DNA of 64,000 nt from an uncultured Oxalobacter sp. GTDB lineage: Bacteria > Pseudomonadota > Gammaproteobacteria > Burkholderiales > Burkholderiaceae_D. The position numbers were made by a program, and so were the translations under genes. The stretch spans positions 1 to 64,000 of the forward strand of contig CAKRSU010000002.1 in NCBI GenBank assembly GCA_934401755.1. The letters are read 5' to 3'. Numbering within the stretch: position 1 is the stretch's first letter; each line of letters starts with the position of its first letter. Positions 34,564 through 43,025 of this stretch are shown piece by piece. Under the pieces are notes generated by a model that saw nothing but the letters and a program-made list of their open reading frames with translations, did no database searches and was not told the DNA's origin.

Positions 34564-35979
34564 TTATGGAATCACCTTACCGGGATTCATGATATTTTTA
34601 GGATCAATGGCTTGTTTGATTTGCCGCATCAATTGGATTTCTATCGAATCTTTATAATGCACATTTTTATCGTGTTTTAAGGCACCTAGTCCGTGTTCTG
34701 CGGAAATAGCACCGTTAAATTGAGCGACATTATCGTAAACAACTTGATTGACACGATTCTGCTCCAATAAAAAAGCATCATCTGATATATTTTCAGGAGC
34801 ACCGACATTGTAGTGAAGACTCCCATCTCCTAAATGACCAAAGGTCGTCATTTTGCATCCCGGAAAAGCGATTTGTAATTTAGCATCGGTATTCTCAATA
34901 AAGGCTGGAATTTGAGATACAGGAACAGAAATGTCATGTTTGATATTTTTGCCTTCTCTTGCTTGAGCAGCAGAGATATTTTCACGGAGTGCCCAGAAGT
35001 TTTTTGCTTGAGCAATGGATTGAGCAATGGATGCATCCATGATGCATTCTTGTTCTAATGCCGTTTGTAAAATGGTTTCTAAAATATTGGCTAAAGAATC
35101 ATCGGATTCATTTCCGCTTAATTCTAATAAAATGTAATAGGGAGCGATAGATTCAAACGGTGCTTTTAGATCTGGAAAATGTTTTAATACGACATGCAAA
35201 CTGGGATGAGAAATGAGTTCAAATGTGGTCAGTAATGTATCGCTTGTTTTTTGTGCAATATGCAGCAATTGAAGTGCGTGTAAGGGGCTATTTACCGCAA
35301 TCCATGCTGTTTGTTTGTAACGTGGTTTAGGAAATAGTTTTAATACTGCCGCAGTAATAATGCCTAATGTTCCTTCAGAACCGATGAATAAATCCCGCAA
35401 ATCATAGCCCGTATTATTTTTTCGTAATTTATAAAGGCCATGCCATATTGAACCGTCTGGTAAAACGGCTTCAATGCCAAGACAAAGATCTCTAGCCGTT
35501 CCATATCTTAAAACGGCCGTTCCTCCCGCATTTGTTGCCAAATTACCGCCAATCGTACAAGAACCTGAAGATGCTAAAGAAAGAGGAAAGAGCCGATCAC
35601 ATTGTTCAGCGGCAACATGGATATTATCTAAGAGACATCCCGCATCAACCGTCATGGTATTATTTTCAGCATCGATCTCACGAATACGATTCATTCTTTT
35701 TAAAGAAAGAATCAGTGCTTTTCCAGTCGTATCGGGCACACTGCCTAAGACGGTACCTGTATTGCCACCTTGAGGAACAATTGGTATGTTAAAGGTGCCA
35801 CATAATTGGACGATTTGAGAGACTTCTTCGGTTGTGGCAGGAAAAACAACTGCACAGGCTTTGCCAATAAAGCGTTTTCTACAATCTGTTAGGTAGGGTA
35901 ACAAAGATTGATCATCAGTTAGAACATGTGCTATTCCAACAATAGCTTGACATTGAGCAATAAAAATTTTTGATTTCAT
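34564..35979 (-). CDS. FAD-linked oxidase (GlcD / D-2-hydroxyacid dehydrogenase type)
   Basis: Flavoprotein of 471 aa in the vanillyl-alcohol-oxidase fold. The FAD-binding part includes VPQGGNTGTVLGSVP, LASSGSCTIGGNLATNAGG, VLRYGTARDL and LFIGSEGTLGIITA. The C-terminal substrate domain has FGHLGDGSLHYNV and AEHGLGALK, with the catalytic histidines of this family. Likely substrates are D-lactate, glycolate or D-2-hydroxyglutarate, which the sequence does not separate. ATG 35979 opens just before the divergent YihY gene. Confidence 0.88.
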   Translation of the reverse strand: MKSKIFIAQCQAIVGIAHVLTDDQSLLPYLTDCRKRFIGKACAVVFPATTEEVSQIVQLCGTFNIPIVPQGGNTGTVLGSVPDTTGKALILSLKRMNRIREIDAENNTMTVDAGCLLDNIHVAAEQCDRLFPLSLASSGSCTIGGNLATNAGGTAVLRYGTARDLCLGIEAVLPDGSIWHGLYKLRKNNTGYDLRDLFIGSEGTLGIITAAVLKLFPKPRYKQTAWIAVNSPLHALQLLHIAQKTSDTLLTTFELISHPSLHVVLKHFPDLKAPFESIAPYYILLELSGNESDDSLANILETILQTALEQECIMDASIAQSIAQAKNFWALRENISAAQAREGKNIKHDISVPVSQIPAFIENTDAKLQIAFPGCKMTTFGHLGDGSLHYNVGAPENISDDAFLLEQNRVNQVVYDNVAQFNGAISAEHGLGALKHDKNVHYKDSIEIQLMRQIKQAIDPKNIMNPGKVIP

Positions 35980-36062
35980 TGAAAGTTTTAAAAAAATGCT
36001 ATTCGGTAAAAAGCAACTTTGTTATGCTACGGCACTATCAATTACAGCATTTTTAACGTGTT

Positions 36063-37379
36063 ATGAAAACCCCTAAAGCAAAATCAAATGATGTCAAACA
36101 ATCAACGGAAAAAAGCCGGTGGTTATTGATTGTGCTTTGGACCAAAAAAAGATTATTTGAAATTCATTTAACAGAAGCCGCAGGAAGCATTAGTTTTACC
36201 ATTTTGCTGAGTATGGTACCGATGCTAGCGATTTTTTTAGCCCTTTTTACGCAATTCCCTGTATTTGGCACATTAAAAGATACGCTAGAAAACTATTTTT
36301 CTCAAGGTATGATGCCTGAAAAAACAACGCGTATCATTTTGAAATATCTCAATAAATTTGCATCTAATGCGGGAAAAGTTTCTCTGATTGGTGGGCTAGC
36401 ATTACTAGTAACGGCATTTACCTGTTTGTCTGCGATTGAAAAAGCATTTAACCGTATTTGGGACATTACCGATACTCGACCTTGGTATAAATGTTTACAA
36501 CTTTATCTTTTTTTAGGAACATTAGGACCGCTTTCGATTGGCGGATCGCTTTACGTCACATCGCATATTTTATTGGCGAAACATGGTGTTATTAGCCATT
36601 TACCCTTAATTGGCGGCATTGCCTCACCGATTATCGCTATTTTGTGGACGTCTTTTACATTTTCGCTTTTATATCGAATTTTGCCTAATCGACCGGTTTT
36701 ATGGCGAGATGCATTTTATGGCGGTATTTTTGCTTCCATTGCTTTTGAAATTGCGGTTCGTGCATTTGCCTTTTATATGGTTAATTTCAATTTTTATGAA
36801 AAAGTTTATGGAACATTAGCGGCTTTTCCTATTTTTATTATTTGGATCTATATCTGTTCCGTTATTATTTTGTTAGGAGCAGCAACTGCTGCCATATTGC
36901 CAGAAATTAGAAATGGTAGTTGGAATACTCCAGTTCATCCCGGAAAGCATTTTTTTGATACGTTGAAAGTGATTGGGGTCTTATGTCATGCTGATCCCAA
37001 AAAACAGTATATTCCGTTATCTGATATTGAAAAAATGTCTCATTTATCAGGGCATGAGGTTGAATATTCGATTAAAGATTTAAAACGACTCGGATGGATT
37101 CAATCCCCCGAAAAAATATCAATCTCAACACTCATATCCGGCAAGAAGATTGATACCCATTGGAAATGGATGGGAGATTTGGACCAAATTACGTTGGCAA
37201 CCGTTTTCGAAGAATGTGTTTTTACCGGCAATCATCAAGATATTTTGGCCAAAGAAATTAAACGCATTATTGATGGGGGATTAGATATTAGTCTATCGGA
37301 TTATTTTAAATCACCATATGCTGTCATTCATAACAATAACCCTCAAGCTTTTACGATTTACAGGCCATGGCGCCGATAA
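36063..37379 (+). CDS. YihY/BrkB-family inner membrane protein
   Basis: Polytopic membrane protein of 438 aa. The first 290 residues carry about six helices with the family blocks ITEAAGSISFTILLSMVP-like (here LTEAAGSISFTILL), AIEKAFNRIWDI and YGTLAAFPIFIIWIYI. The long C-terminal part (about 300-438) is soluble and contains a winged-helix-like segment, MSHLSGHEVEYSIKDLKRLGWI, typical of beta- and gammaproteobacterial members. Once called RNase BN, a role now discounted. Its 3' end overlaps bioC by 29 bp on the other strand. Confidence 0.88.
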   Translation: MKTPKAKSNDVKQSTEKSRWLLIVLWTKKRLFEIHLTEAAGSISFTILLSMVPMLAIFLALFTQFPVFGTLKDTLENYFSQGMMPEKTTRIILKYLNKFASNAGKVSLIGGLALLVTAFTCLSAIEKAFNRIWDITDTRPWYKCLQLYLFLGTLGPLSIGGSLYVTSHILLAKHGVISHLPLIGGIASPIIAILWTSFTFSLLYRILPNRPVLWRDAFYGGIFASIAFEIAVRAFAFYMVNFNFYEKVYGTLAAFPIFIIWIYICSVIILLGAATAAILPEIRNGSWNTPVHPGKHFFDTLKVIGVLCHADPKKQYIPLSDIEKMSHLSGHEVEYSIKDLKRLGWIQSPEKISISTLISGKKIDTHWKWMGDLDQITLATVFEECVFTGNHQDILAKEIKRIIDGGLDISLSDYFKSPYAVIHNNNPQAFTIYRPWRR

Positions 37380-38130
37380 TGACTTCATAAGTAACAGGTA
37401 AACCAGATACTTCACGAGATCTTTCATATCTTTCTTGAATCGTTTTCCACGCTTGTTTGCCTAAGAGGGTTGTTCGCCGATTTGCAACATTTCCTGCACC
37501 AATTCCCTTAATCGATTTCATCACAGCGTGAATATCAGGATAAAAAATCTGATGCGTCTCTTGTATGAGTTCAATCTTTTTAAAACCAATATCACTCAAT
37601 AAGGCTTCTAGTGCTGTTTTTGAGATAAATGTTAACGTGTGAGAGGCCTTATCTAAGCCGGAAAAAGCATCATGAATCTCTTTTAATGTTCCAGGGGCTA
37701 GTGTTGAAAAGAATAATATTCCGTCCGTTGATAAAACACGAAATAATTCTTTAAAAGCATGATTCGGATGACACCATTGAAGGCATAAACTACTCCATAT
37801 GAGATTAAAACAATGATTTTTAAAAGGAAGGTGTTCAATATCTGCTGTAATAACTTCTAATTGTTTATGGCGCATTTCATTTGCCATATTGGGCGAAATA
37901 TCACAACCAATAACATGAGCTTGAGACCAATGTGTTTTGAGATATTGAGTGCCTAATCCCGTACCACATCCTGCATCCAAAATTCTTGAAGGATAAAATT
38001 CTGAGGGCAGCATATTGGGTAAAAGGGATTGCATGCGTTCATTGAGCTGTTTTTGAAATAAGGCCAGTGTTTCATAATGGGCTGCCGCCTTATTAAAAGC
38101 ACTTTGAATGGTGGTTTTATGAATCATCAT
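37351..38130 (-). CDS. bioC: Malonyl-ACP O-methyltransferase
   Basis: SAM-dependent methyltransferase of 259 aa that caps malonyl-ACP to start pimelate synthesis. SAM-binding motif I is RILDAGCGTGLGTQYL, post-I is VIGCDISPNMA, and LIWSSLCLQWCHPNHAFKELFRVL gives motifs II-III, including the SSLxLQW block characteristic of BioC. ATG 38130 overlaps the bioH stop by 4 bp (ATGA), pointing to translational coupling. The 3' end overlaps the convergent YihY gene. Last in the NRDE-bioF-bioH-bioC run. Confidence 0.92.
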   Translation of the reverse strand: MMIHKTTIQSAFNKAAAHYETLALFQKQLNERMQSLLPNMLPSEFYPSRILDAGCGTGLGTQYLKTHWSQAHVIGCDISPNMANEMRHKQLEVITADIEHLPFKNHCFNLIWSSLCLQWCHPNHAFKELFRVLSTDGILFFSTLAPGTLKEIHDAFSGLDKASHTLTFISKTALEALLSDIGFKKIELIQETHQIFYPDIHAVMKSIKGIGAGNVANRRTTLLGKQAWKTIQERYERSREVSGLPVTYEVIIGAMACKS

Positions 38131-38861
38131 GATTGGAGAAATTGCTGGATGATATCAGCACATTGGGTGGGTTGTGATAGAAAAGGAGCATGAGCTGTAT
38201 TAGGTAAAATGGATAATGAGGCATTGGGTAACGTATTGGATAACCATTTTGCTGCATTAACAGGCATTAATGGATCATTTTCACCATGAATGATTAAAAC
38301 AGGTTGATGAATATTGGCCATAATAGGACGAAAATCGCTATGATGCAAAAAATCCAAACCTTTTAATAAAACATCATCGGGAGGATACGGAAGTGATGAT
38401 AATTGCCGGGTGATAGCTTTGGCATAACAATCGTTTTGATTAAACAGCATAATGAAGCGTTTTAACATAGCTTTGCTATTTGCTTGAATTCCTTCTTTAA
38501 AATGTTGTGCTGTTTTAGGAGATAGTCCATATTCCCATCCTACTTTATTAATAAAACAAGGGGTTGCTCCAAAAAGAATCAGTTTTTTAATTTTATCGGC
38601 ATAACGATTGGCTGCATCTAAAGCCATGATGGCTCCCATTGACCAGGCACATAAGATGATGTCATTGGTAGTCGATGCCATCATCATATCGACCCAATTG
38701 GAGAAGTGTTCATTGTCTTTAAGGTTGTTTTTCTCATAGCCTGGCAAAGCAGGGGTCTGACAAGTTACATCAATATTGCCGGAATGTATCAAAGCATGAG
38801 TTAATGGCTGCCAAACGGATGGAGACATTCCCCAACCATGCCAGAAAACGATGTTATTCAC
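38127..38861 (-). CDS. bioH: Pimeloyl-ACP methyl ester carboxylesterase
   Basis: Alpha/beta-hydrolase of 244 aa releasing pimeloyl-ACP from its methyl ester. The oxyanion block is FWHGWGMSPSVW. The nucleophile lies in CAWSMGAIMAL, the acid in IHGENDPLMP, and the catalytic histidine in NTAHAPFLSQP. It begins at GTG 38861, immediately after the bioF stop. The partner methyltransferase gene bioC follows with a 4-bp overlap. Confidence 0.92.
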   Translation of the reverse strand: MNNIVFWHGWGMSPSVWQPLTHALIHSGNIDVTCQTPALPGYEKNNLKDNEHFSNWVDMMMASTTNDIILCAWSMGAIMALDAANRYADKIKKLILFGATPCFINKVGWEYGLSPKTAQHFKEGIQANSKAMLKRFIMLFNQNDCYAKAITRQLSSLPYPPDDVLLKGLDFLHHSDFRPIMANIHQPVLIIHGENDPLMPVNAAKWLSNTLPNASLSILPNTAHAPFLSQPTQCADIIQQFLQS

Positions 38862-40013
38862 TTAAATATCCTTTAATGCGGTGATGAGTTGTTTAACATC
38901 TTCTATTGTATGTCCCGCTGAAAGCGAAATACGCAATCGAGCTTGTCCTTTAGGAACCGTTGGCGGGCGAATGGCAGGAACCCATATGTGACGTTTTATT
39001 AACGCATCCGACACTTTTAAAACAGCTTCATTTTCGCCGACTATCACAGGATGAATCGCCGTTGATGAAGGAAGTAGCTGCCATTTTGTATGATCTAATT
39101 CATTGTGTAAGAAAGTGCTTAATTGTTTTAAATGGTCTCGCCGATCATCACTTTCTTGAATAAGTTTTAAAGAGGTTAATAAGGCAGCGGCAATAATTGG
39201 ACTGGATGCTGTTGTGAAAATATAAGATCGAGAACGTTGCATTAACCATTCAATAACTAAACGATTGCCCGCAACAAAGGCACCGGAGATACCAGCGGCT
39301 TTTCCTAAGGTTCCCATATAAATAATACGTGGATTCCATGCGATATTAAAATGATTAAGTGAACCACGTCCTTCTTTGCCCAAAATACCAAAGCCATGAG
39401 CGTCATCTAAAACAAGCCACGCATCATAACGTTCGGCTAATGCGAGTAATTCCGGTAAAGGCGCAATATCGCCATCCATACTGAAAACAGCGTCTGACAG
39501 AATTAATTTACGTCGTGCAGTTGATTTTGCAAGTAGCTTTTCAAGATGCGATATATCTTTATGAGCATATCGTCTATGCTCTGCATGTGAAAGTTGCACG
39601 GCATCAATTAAAGACGCATGATTGAGTCGATCGGCAAATACGGCATCTTCTCGACCCACTAATGTGGGAACGATCCCAATATTAGCCATATAGCCCGTGC
39701 TATAAAAAAGCGCTCTTTGTGCGCCAACGAATGAAGCTAATTCATTTTCTAATTGGTCGTATAATCGTGTATGACCATTAACAACATGAGAACCGCCTGA
39801 GCCAACGCCCCATATTTGAACCGCATCGCAAATCGCTTGTTTTAAAGCAGGGTGAGAGGCCAATGACAGATAATCATTGCTGCAAAAGGCGATTAAATCG
39901 CGCTGTCCTATTTTGACATGAGGGGCACAACCAGAATCCAGTATTTTTCTTTGACGGAGTAAATCTTGTTGTTTTAGTTCAGCGAGTTGGCTTGATAATT
40001 CTTCCCAAATCAT
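38862..40013 (-). CDS. bioF: 8-amino-7-oxononanoate synthase
   Basis: PLP enzyme of 383 aa condensing pimeloyl-ACP with alanine in biotin synthesis. Diagnostic segments are FCSNDYLSLASHP, GVGSGGSHVVNGH, FYSTGYMANIG, LVLDDAHGFGILG and MGTLGKAAGISGAFVAG with the PLP lysine. ATG 40013 lies 22 bp after the NRDE gene. bioA, bioD and bioB are not in this window. Confidence 0.94.
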   Translation of the reverse strand: MIWEELSSQLAELKQQDLLRQRKILDSGCAPHVKIGQRDLIAFCSNDYLSLASHPALKQAICDAVQIWGVGSGGSHVVNGHTRLYDQLENELASFVGAQRALFYSTGYMANIGIVPTLVGREDAVFADRLNHASLIDAVQLSHAEHRRYAHKDISHLEKLLAKSTARRKLILSDAVFSMDGDIAPLPELLALAERYDAWLVLDDAHGFGILGKEGRGSLNHFNIAWNPRIIYMGTLGKAAGISGAFVAGNRLVIEWLMQRSRSYIFTTASSPIIAAALLTSLKLIQESDDRRDHLKQLSTFLHNELDHTKWQLLPSSTAIHPVIVGENEAVLKVSDALIKRHIWVPAIRPPTVPKGQARLRISLSAGHTIEDVKQLITALKDI

Positions 40014-40034
40014 AGCAATTTAATCTTTTAGTCT

Positions 40035-40778
40035 TTATGGATGAATGATATGTTCATGCAGGATAGAGGGCTTATTTTGATGCATTTCAACGTAAGTCGA
40101 TACACGAGTTCCATAATCATTAGAGGCAATACAAACGGCAGATAATCGTTTTTCCCATTCGTATGAAATGCCTGTATTCGGCAATTGTTCATCTGGCGCT
40201 GTTTTGGGATCAGATAACATTTCAAAATAAGCGTTTTCTTGAGCATTTTGATTCAATAATTCAGTAAAGCGCTTTTTTGTTTTTGCTACTTTAGGCCATG
40301 GATCATCTAATAGGGCATTAGAAAGTCCGTAAATACCAGGTTTTAAAGGAGTAGCATTTAAAGGATGATTTTTTCCTTTATTTGAAAACCATATTAAAGA
40401 TGATGCATCACCAACTAGTAAGTTAAACCCATTATAATCGGTAGCCGATGTACGGATTTTTTGAATATAGTCAGCAGGAGAATCAGTTGAAGCTAAAAAA
40501 TGACTGACGAGTGTTCCTCTTGTTGGTGCATTCTCACGTATATCGGCAGGATTTCTGACATTAGTGAGCGCTGCAAAACGAAAACTGTTTTCAGCATTTC
40601 CTTGAACGATTCCAAGCCATGTTCCTCCACCTTCAAGATCTTTTCCGGCATAAATACTAGGATAATCTTCCCATTGATGAGCTGGCAAAGCAGGGCGTGC
40701 ATAAAATTCATCGCGATTTGATGCAACAATTAAAGGCGTATTTGGCTTAACTTGCCATGCAAAAACAATCAGGCACAT
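40035..40778 (-). CDS. NRDE-family protein (TANGO2-like)
   Basis: Protein of 247 aa with the name-giving NRDE motif in PLIVASNRDEFYARP and a catalytic-type N-terminal cysteine (MCLIVFAW) as in Ntn-hydrolase folds. Further conserved blocks are GGTWLGIV, ALTNVRNP and GFNLLVGD. Function is not settled. Eukaryotic TANGO2 is linked to heme and lipid homeostasis. Its position 22 bp ahead of bioF suggests co-transcription with the biotin genes. Confidence 0.88.
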   Translation of the reverse strand: MCLIVFAWQVKPNTPLIVASNRDEFYARPALPAHQWEDYPSIYAGKDLEGGGTWLGIVQGNAENSFRFAALTNVRNPADIRENAPTRGTLVSHFLASTDSPADYIQKIRTSATDYNGFNLLVGDASSLIWFSNKGKNHPLNATPLKPGIYGLSNALLDDPWPKVAKTKKRFTELLNQNAQENAYFEMLSDPKTAPDEQLPNTGISYEWEKRLSAVCIASNDYGTRVSTYVEMHQNKPSILHEHIIHP

Positions 40779-41148
40779 AAGATCAACGAATTTAAGAATG
40801 AGCTTATTTTAAGACATATCAGCTATAAGTGGGATAACTAATCAAGAAATATTATAATTAGCTAACAATTGGACTATTTGCTAATCATATTATAAAAAAT
40901 CATGTGTATTTTTATTGAGTTTATAAAATAATAAATAAAAAGTCAACAGCGTTTTTTTAGTTTTAGTAGTTATTATAAATAATTTCACTAAAACAACGAA
41001 AAAATTTATCCTGAAATTATAAGGATAGTATTTATTAGTAAATAAATATCATTGTTGATACAGTTATTCTTGAATAGTATTGTTATAGTTTCTATGACTA
41101 AATAGAAGCATAAATATAAATATTTTTAAAAGTTAATATTAAGAATAT
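40779..41148. other. Non-coding A+T-rich region
   Basis: 370 bp with no supported gene. It contains the leader and promoter candidate of the NRDE-bio genes on its left part. The right part, 40950-41148, is extremely A+T-rich and shows nothing further. It marks the left border of the accessory island. Confidence 0.45.
40918..40946 (-). promoter_or_regulatory. Candidate promoter of the NRDE-bioFHC transcript
   Basis: Minus-strand TTGACT (40946-40941) and TAAACT (40923-40918) with a 17-bp spacer. The start would be near 40911, leaving a leader of about 130 nt before the NRDE gene. No riboswitch fold or BirA-type operator was recognised in it. Confidence 0.5.
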
Positions 41149-41823
41149 TTATTTGCTTTGAGTAAATTGTCTAAAATCAGAAACTATTTCTTGTTGTAAT
41201 TTTAAAATAATTTCACATTGTTTCTGTAATTTTTGCATTTCCTTATTAAGAAGAGCTTTTTCATTTTTAAAAAAAGAAAATTTCTGCAAGTTCGGTGCTA
41301 TTAAGATTCTTTGTAGATATTGTAGTAAATTTCTTGCAAATAAAATTGCATATAGCATTTTACTATAATAAGGATCTAAATAAGGCAAATTGCAAATTCG
41401 TTCTTCTATTTTCCATAACCTTTCCAGTAAGTGAACAGCAAGCAAGTCATTTCGTGATTCTTGTCTTGGAAGTGGATTATTATTTTGAGATTCTACAAAA
41501 GTAATTACTTCAGAAAGTAAAAATATAATTTGCTGACAAATAAAAAGACCTGTAATAACCTGCGTTTGTTTTTTATCTTTTATCTTTTTTCTCTGTTTAT
41601 CATGTATTTCTTTTTGGTGTAGTTCATTCTGTTTATGAAATGTGTAAATTAAGCCAATAACAGAAGCAACCGAACCAATAGCCTGTATCCAAGAAGCAGT
41701 TATAGGAGAACTAATAGCTTTAAGAAGAATACTATTTGATTCTTCTGTTATTTGAACATAAATAGCTAATAAAAATTCAAAAAACAATATGCTTGAAATG
41801 ATAAAGCCTATGATTATTTTCAT
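41149..41823 (-). CDS. Membrane-anchored coiled-coil protein of unknown function
   Basis: Protein of 224 aa not recognised as a named family. Two N-terminal membrane helices (about 3-23 and 44-60, the latter WIQAIGSVASVIGLIYTF) are followed by a highly basic stretch (HDKQRKKIKDKKQ) and a mostly helical cytoplasmic part, ending in a Glu/Lys/Gln-rich coiled coil. Short membrane proteins with the SWIQAIGS helix are common, poorly characterised and often found in accessory regions. A+T content is higher than in the neighbouring bio genes. It stands alone on the minus strand. Confidence 0.65.
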   Translation of the reverse strand: MKIIIGFIISSILFFEFLLAIYVQITEESNSILLKAISSPITASWIQAIGSVASVIGLIYTFHKQNELHQKEIHDKQRKKIKDKKQTQVITGLFICQQIIFLLSEVITFVESQNNNPLPRQESRNDLLAVHLLERLWKIEERICNLPYLDPYYSKMLYAILFARNLLQYLQRILIAPNLQKFSFFKNEKALLNKEMQKLQKQCEIILKLQQEIVSDFRQFTQSK

Positions 41824-42437
41824 ATTATGTTATTATAGATTAACTTTTAATTATAAATAGTAAAGAGTCTATCTTAAAAAGAGCAAATTTTAATTTATTT
41901 AATCCTATAAAAGGGGAAAATCCTCAAAACTAACCAAATCCATCAACAATTAATATCCTTCATTATTCATTCTTTTCAACGCTATAAAACCTTCTTTCTT
42001 CATCTCCTCATTCATATTTTCCCTGAACTGAATGCTGCGTTATTAACAATATCATAAGCATGATTTTTATCTTAAACAAAACCTAAAAAACAGCTTTAGC
42101 TAAAAAATACAATAGAAAAAGAAAACAAAGCGCTAACCAAGGGGAAATAAAAAACTGCGGGAAGTATCAAAACTTAAAAAAATTGACAGAAACAGCGGAA
42201 AAAGCAAAACGAACGTCACCAAAAAGAAACATCCGTTAATAAGCATAAAAAGACCAAAAAAGATTATACAAGAAAATCCAAAAAGAGAGCTAATTCTCTG
42301 AAATAACAACAAAAAATCCCACCAAAAATCGACATCCCATCTCACCAACAACCCTCAAAAAAACAAACCTATTAAAAAGCAACAAACCAAAAATCCCCAT
42401 CAAAACAAAGCCTTACCCAAAAACTCAACATCCTGTA
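41824..42437. other. Long intergenic stretch turning into an A/C-skewed block
   Basis: 614 bp without a supported gene. The left part is ordinary A+T-rich DNA. From about 42070 the plus strand becomes strongly A-rich and from about 42300 A+C-rich, with G nearly absent (one G in 42301-42360). Minus-strand frames here look artefactual, being runs of Phe/Leu codons produced by the skew. It may be relic coding DNA or a long leader of the HTH gene. Confidence 0.45.
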
Positions 42438-42917
42438 ATGCTTATTAACGGACATAGAGCCCCAAAACGCCTAAAAAGCCCAACAAAAACAACGACAAAG
42501 CTGAATAGAAAAAACAAGAAGGCAGCCGTGGAAACAACCAAAACACACCAACCCAACAATAGCGGACACCCAATCGCCCAAGCCCTGAACAACACCTTCA
42601 GACAAGGCGATACCCAAGCCTTCATGCAAACATTAAACGAACTCATCAACGCCTATGGCATCAGTCAACTCGCCAAACAAAGCGACATCGATCGAGTCAC
42701 CCTATGGCGCTTCATACGAGGAGAGCGAATCCCGAGAATCGACACCCTCCAGAAAATCCTCGAAAACCTCGGCATCAAAACCCAGTTTAGCGTCGAAAAA
42801 AGCGGCAAACCCTTAATTGCCTACATCAACTGGAAAAAACAAAAAGAAGCAGAACGCACTAATTCCCAAAGCACAGACCATTCAGGTGCCAGCGGTTTTT
42901 TCCCCCCCCCCACGTAA
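42438..42917 (+). CDS. HigA-like (addiction-module antidote type) HTH protein with poly-C tract
   Basis: Frame of 159 aa. The start is uncertain because no ribosome site precedes ATG 42438. The N-terminus is Lys/Thr-rich low complexity. From about residue 45 it matches the putative addiction module antidote pattern: LNELINAYGISQLAKQSDID, then RVTLWRFIRGERIPRIDTL and KILENLG, an HTH of the Xre class. No toxin gene is adjacent. The 3' end contains T6C10 (42896-42911), giving a PPPT ending. Changing the C number alters the C-terminus. Codon use is A/C-rich like galE next to it and unlike the rest of the window. Confidence 0.7.
   Translation: MLINGHRAPKRLKSPTKTTTKLNRKNKKAAVETTKTHQPNNSGHPIAQALNNTFRQGDTQAFMQTLNELINAYGISQLAKQSDIDRVTLWRFIRGERIPRIDTLQKILENLGIKTQFSVEKSGKPLIAYINWKKQKEAERTNSQSTDHSGASGFFPPPT
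42896..42911 (+). repeat. T6C10 homopolymer tract, possible phase-variation site
   Basis: Six Ts and ten Cs lie seven bases before the stop codon of the HTH gene. With C10 the protein ends PPPT. With C9 it would extend by RKTTKRIGKTKKG and ten more residues. With C11 it would end PPPHVKRPNE. Tracts of this length slip readily in phase-variable genes of Neisseria and Campylobacter. Confidence 0.7.
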
Positions 42918-43025
42918 AACGACCAAACGAATAGGGAAAACTAAGAAAGGGCAACCCAAAACCAAAGGCCTCACAAAGCCCTAAAAAAGCAAAACACAAA
43001 AAAATAAAAACAAAAAAATAGAAAA

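Noticed and set aside
36531-36850. Alternative-frame hydrophobic reading inside the YihY gene and similar shadows in other genes
   Set aside because: These follow the codon structure of the real gene on the same or opposite strand and have no independent signals.
40779-40917. Biotin riboswitch or BirA operator ahead of the NRDE-bioFHC genes
   Set aside because: No recognisable conserved fold or BirA-type dyad was found. The leader shows only A+T-rich sequence.
42133-42649. Minus-strand membrane-protein frames rich in Phe and Leu
   Set aside because: They are produced by the A/C skew of the plus strand, overlap the HTH gene, and have no ribosome site.
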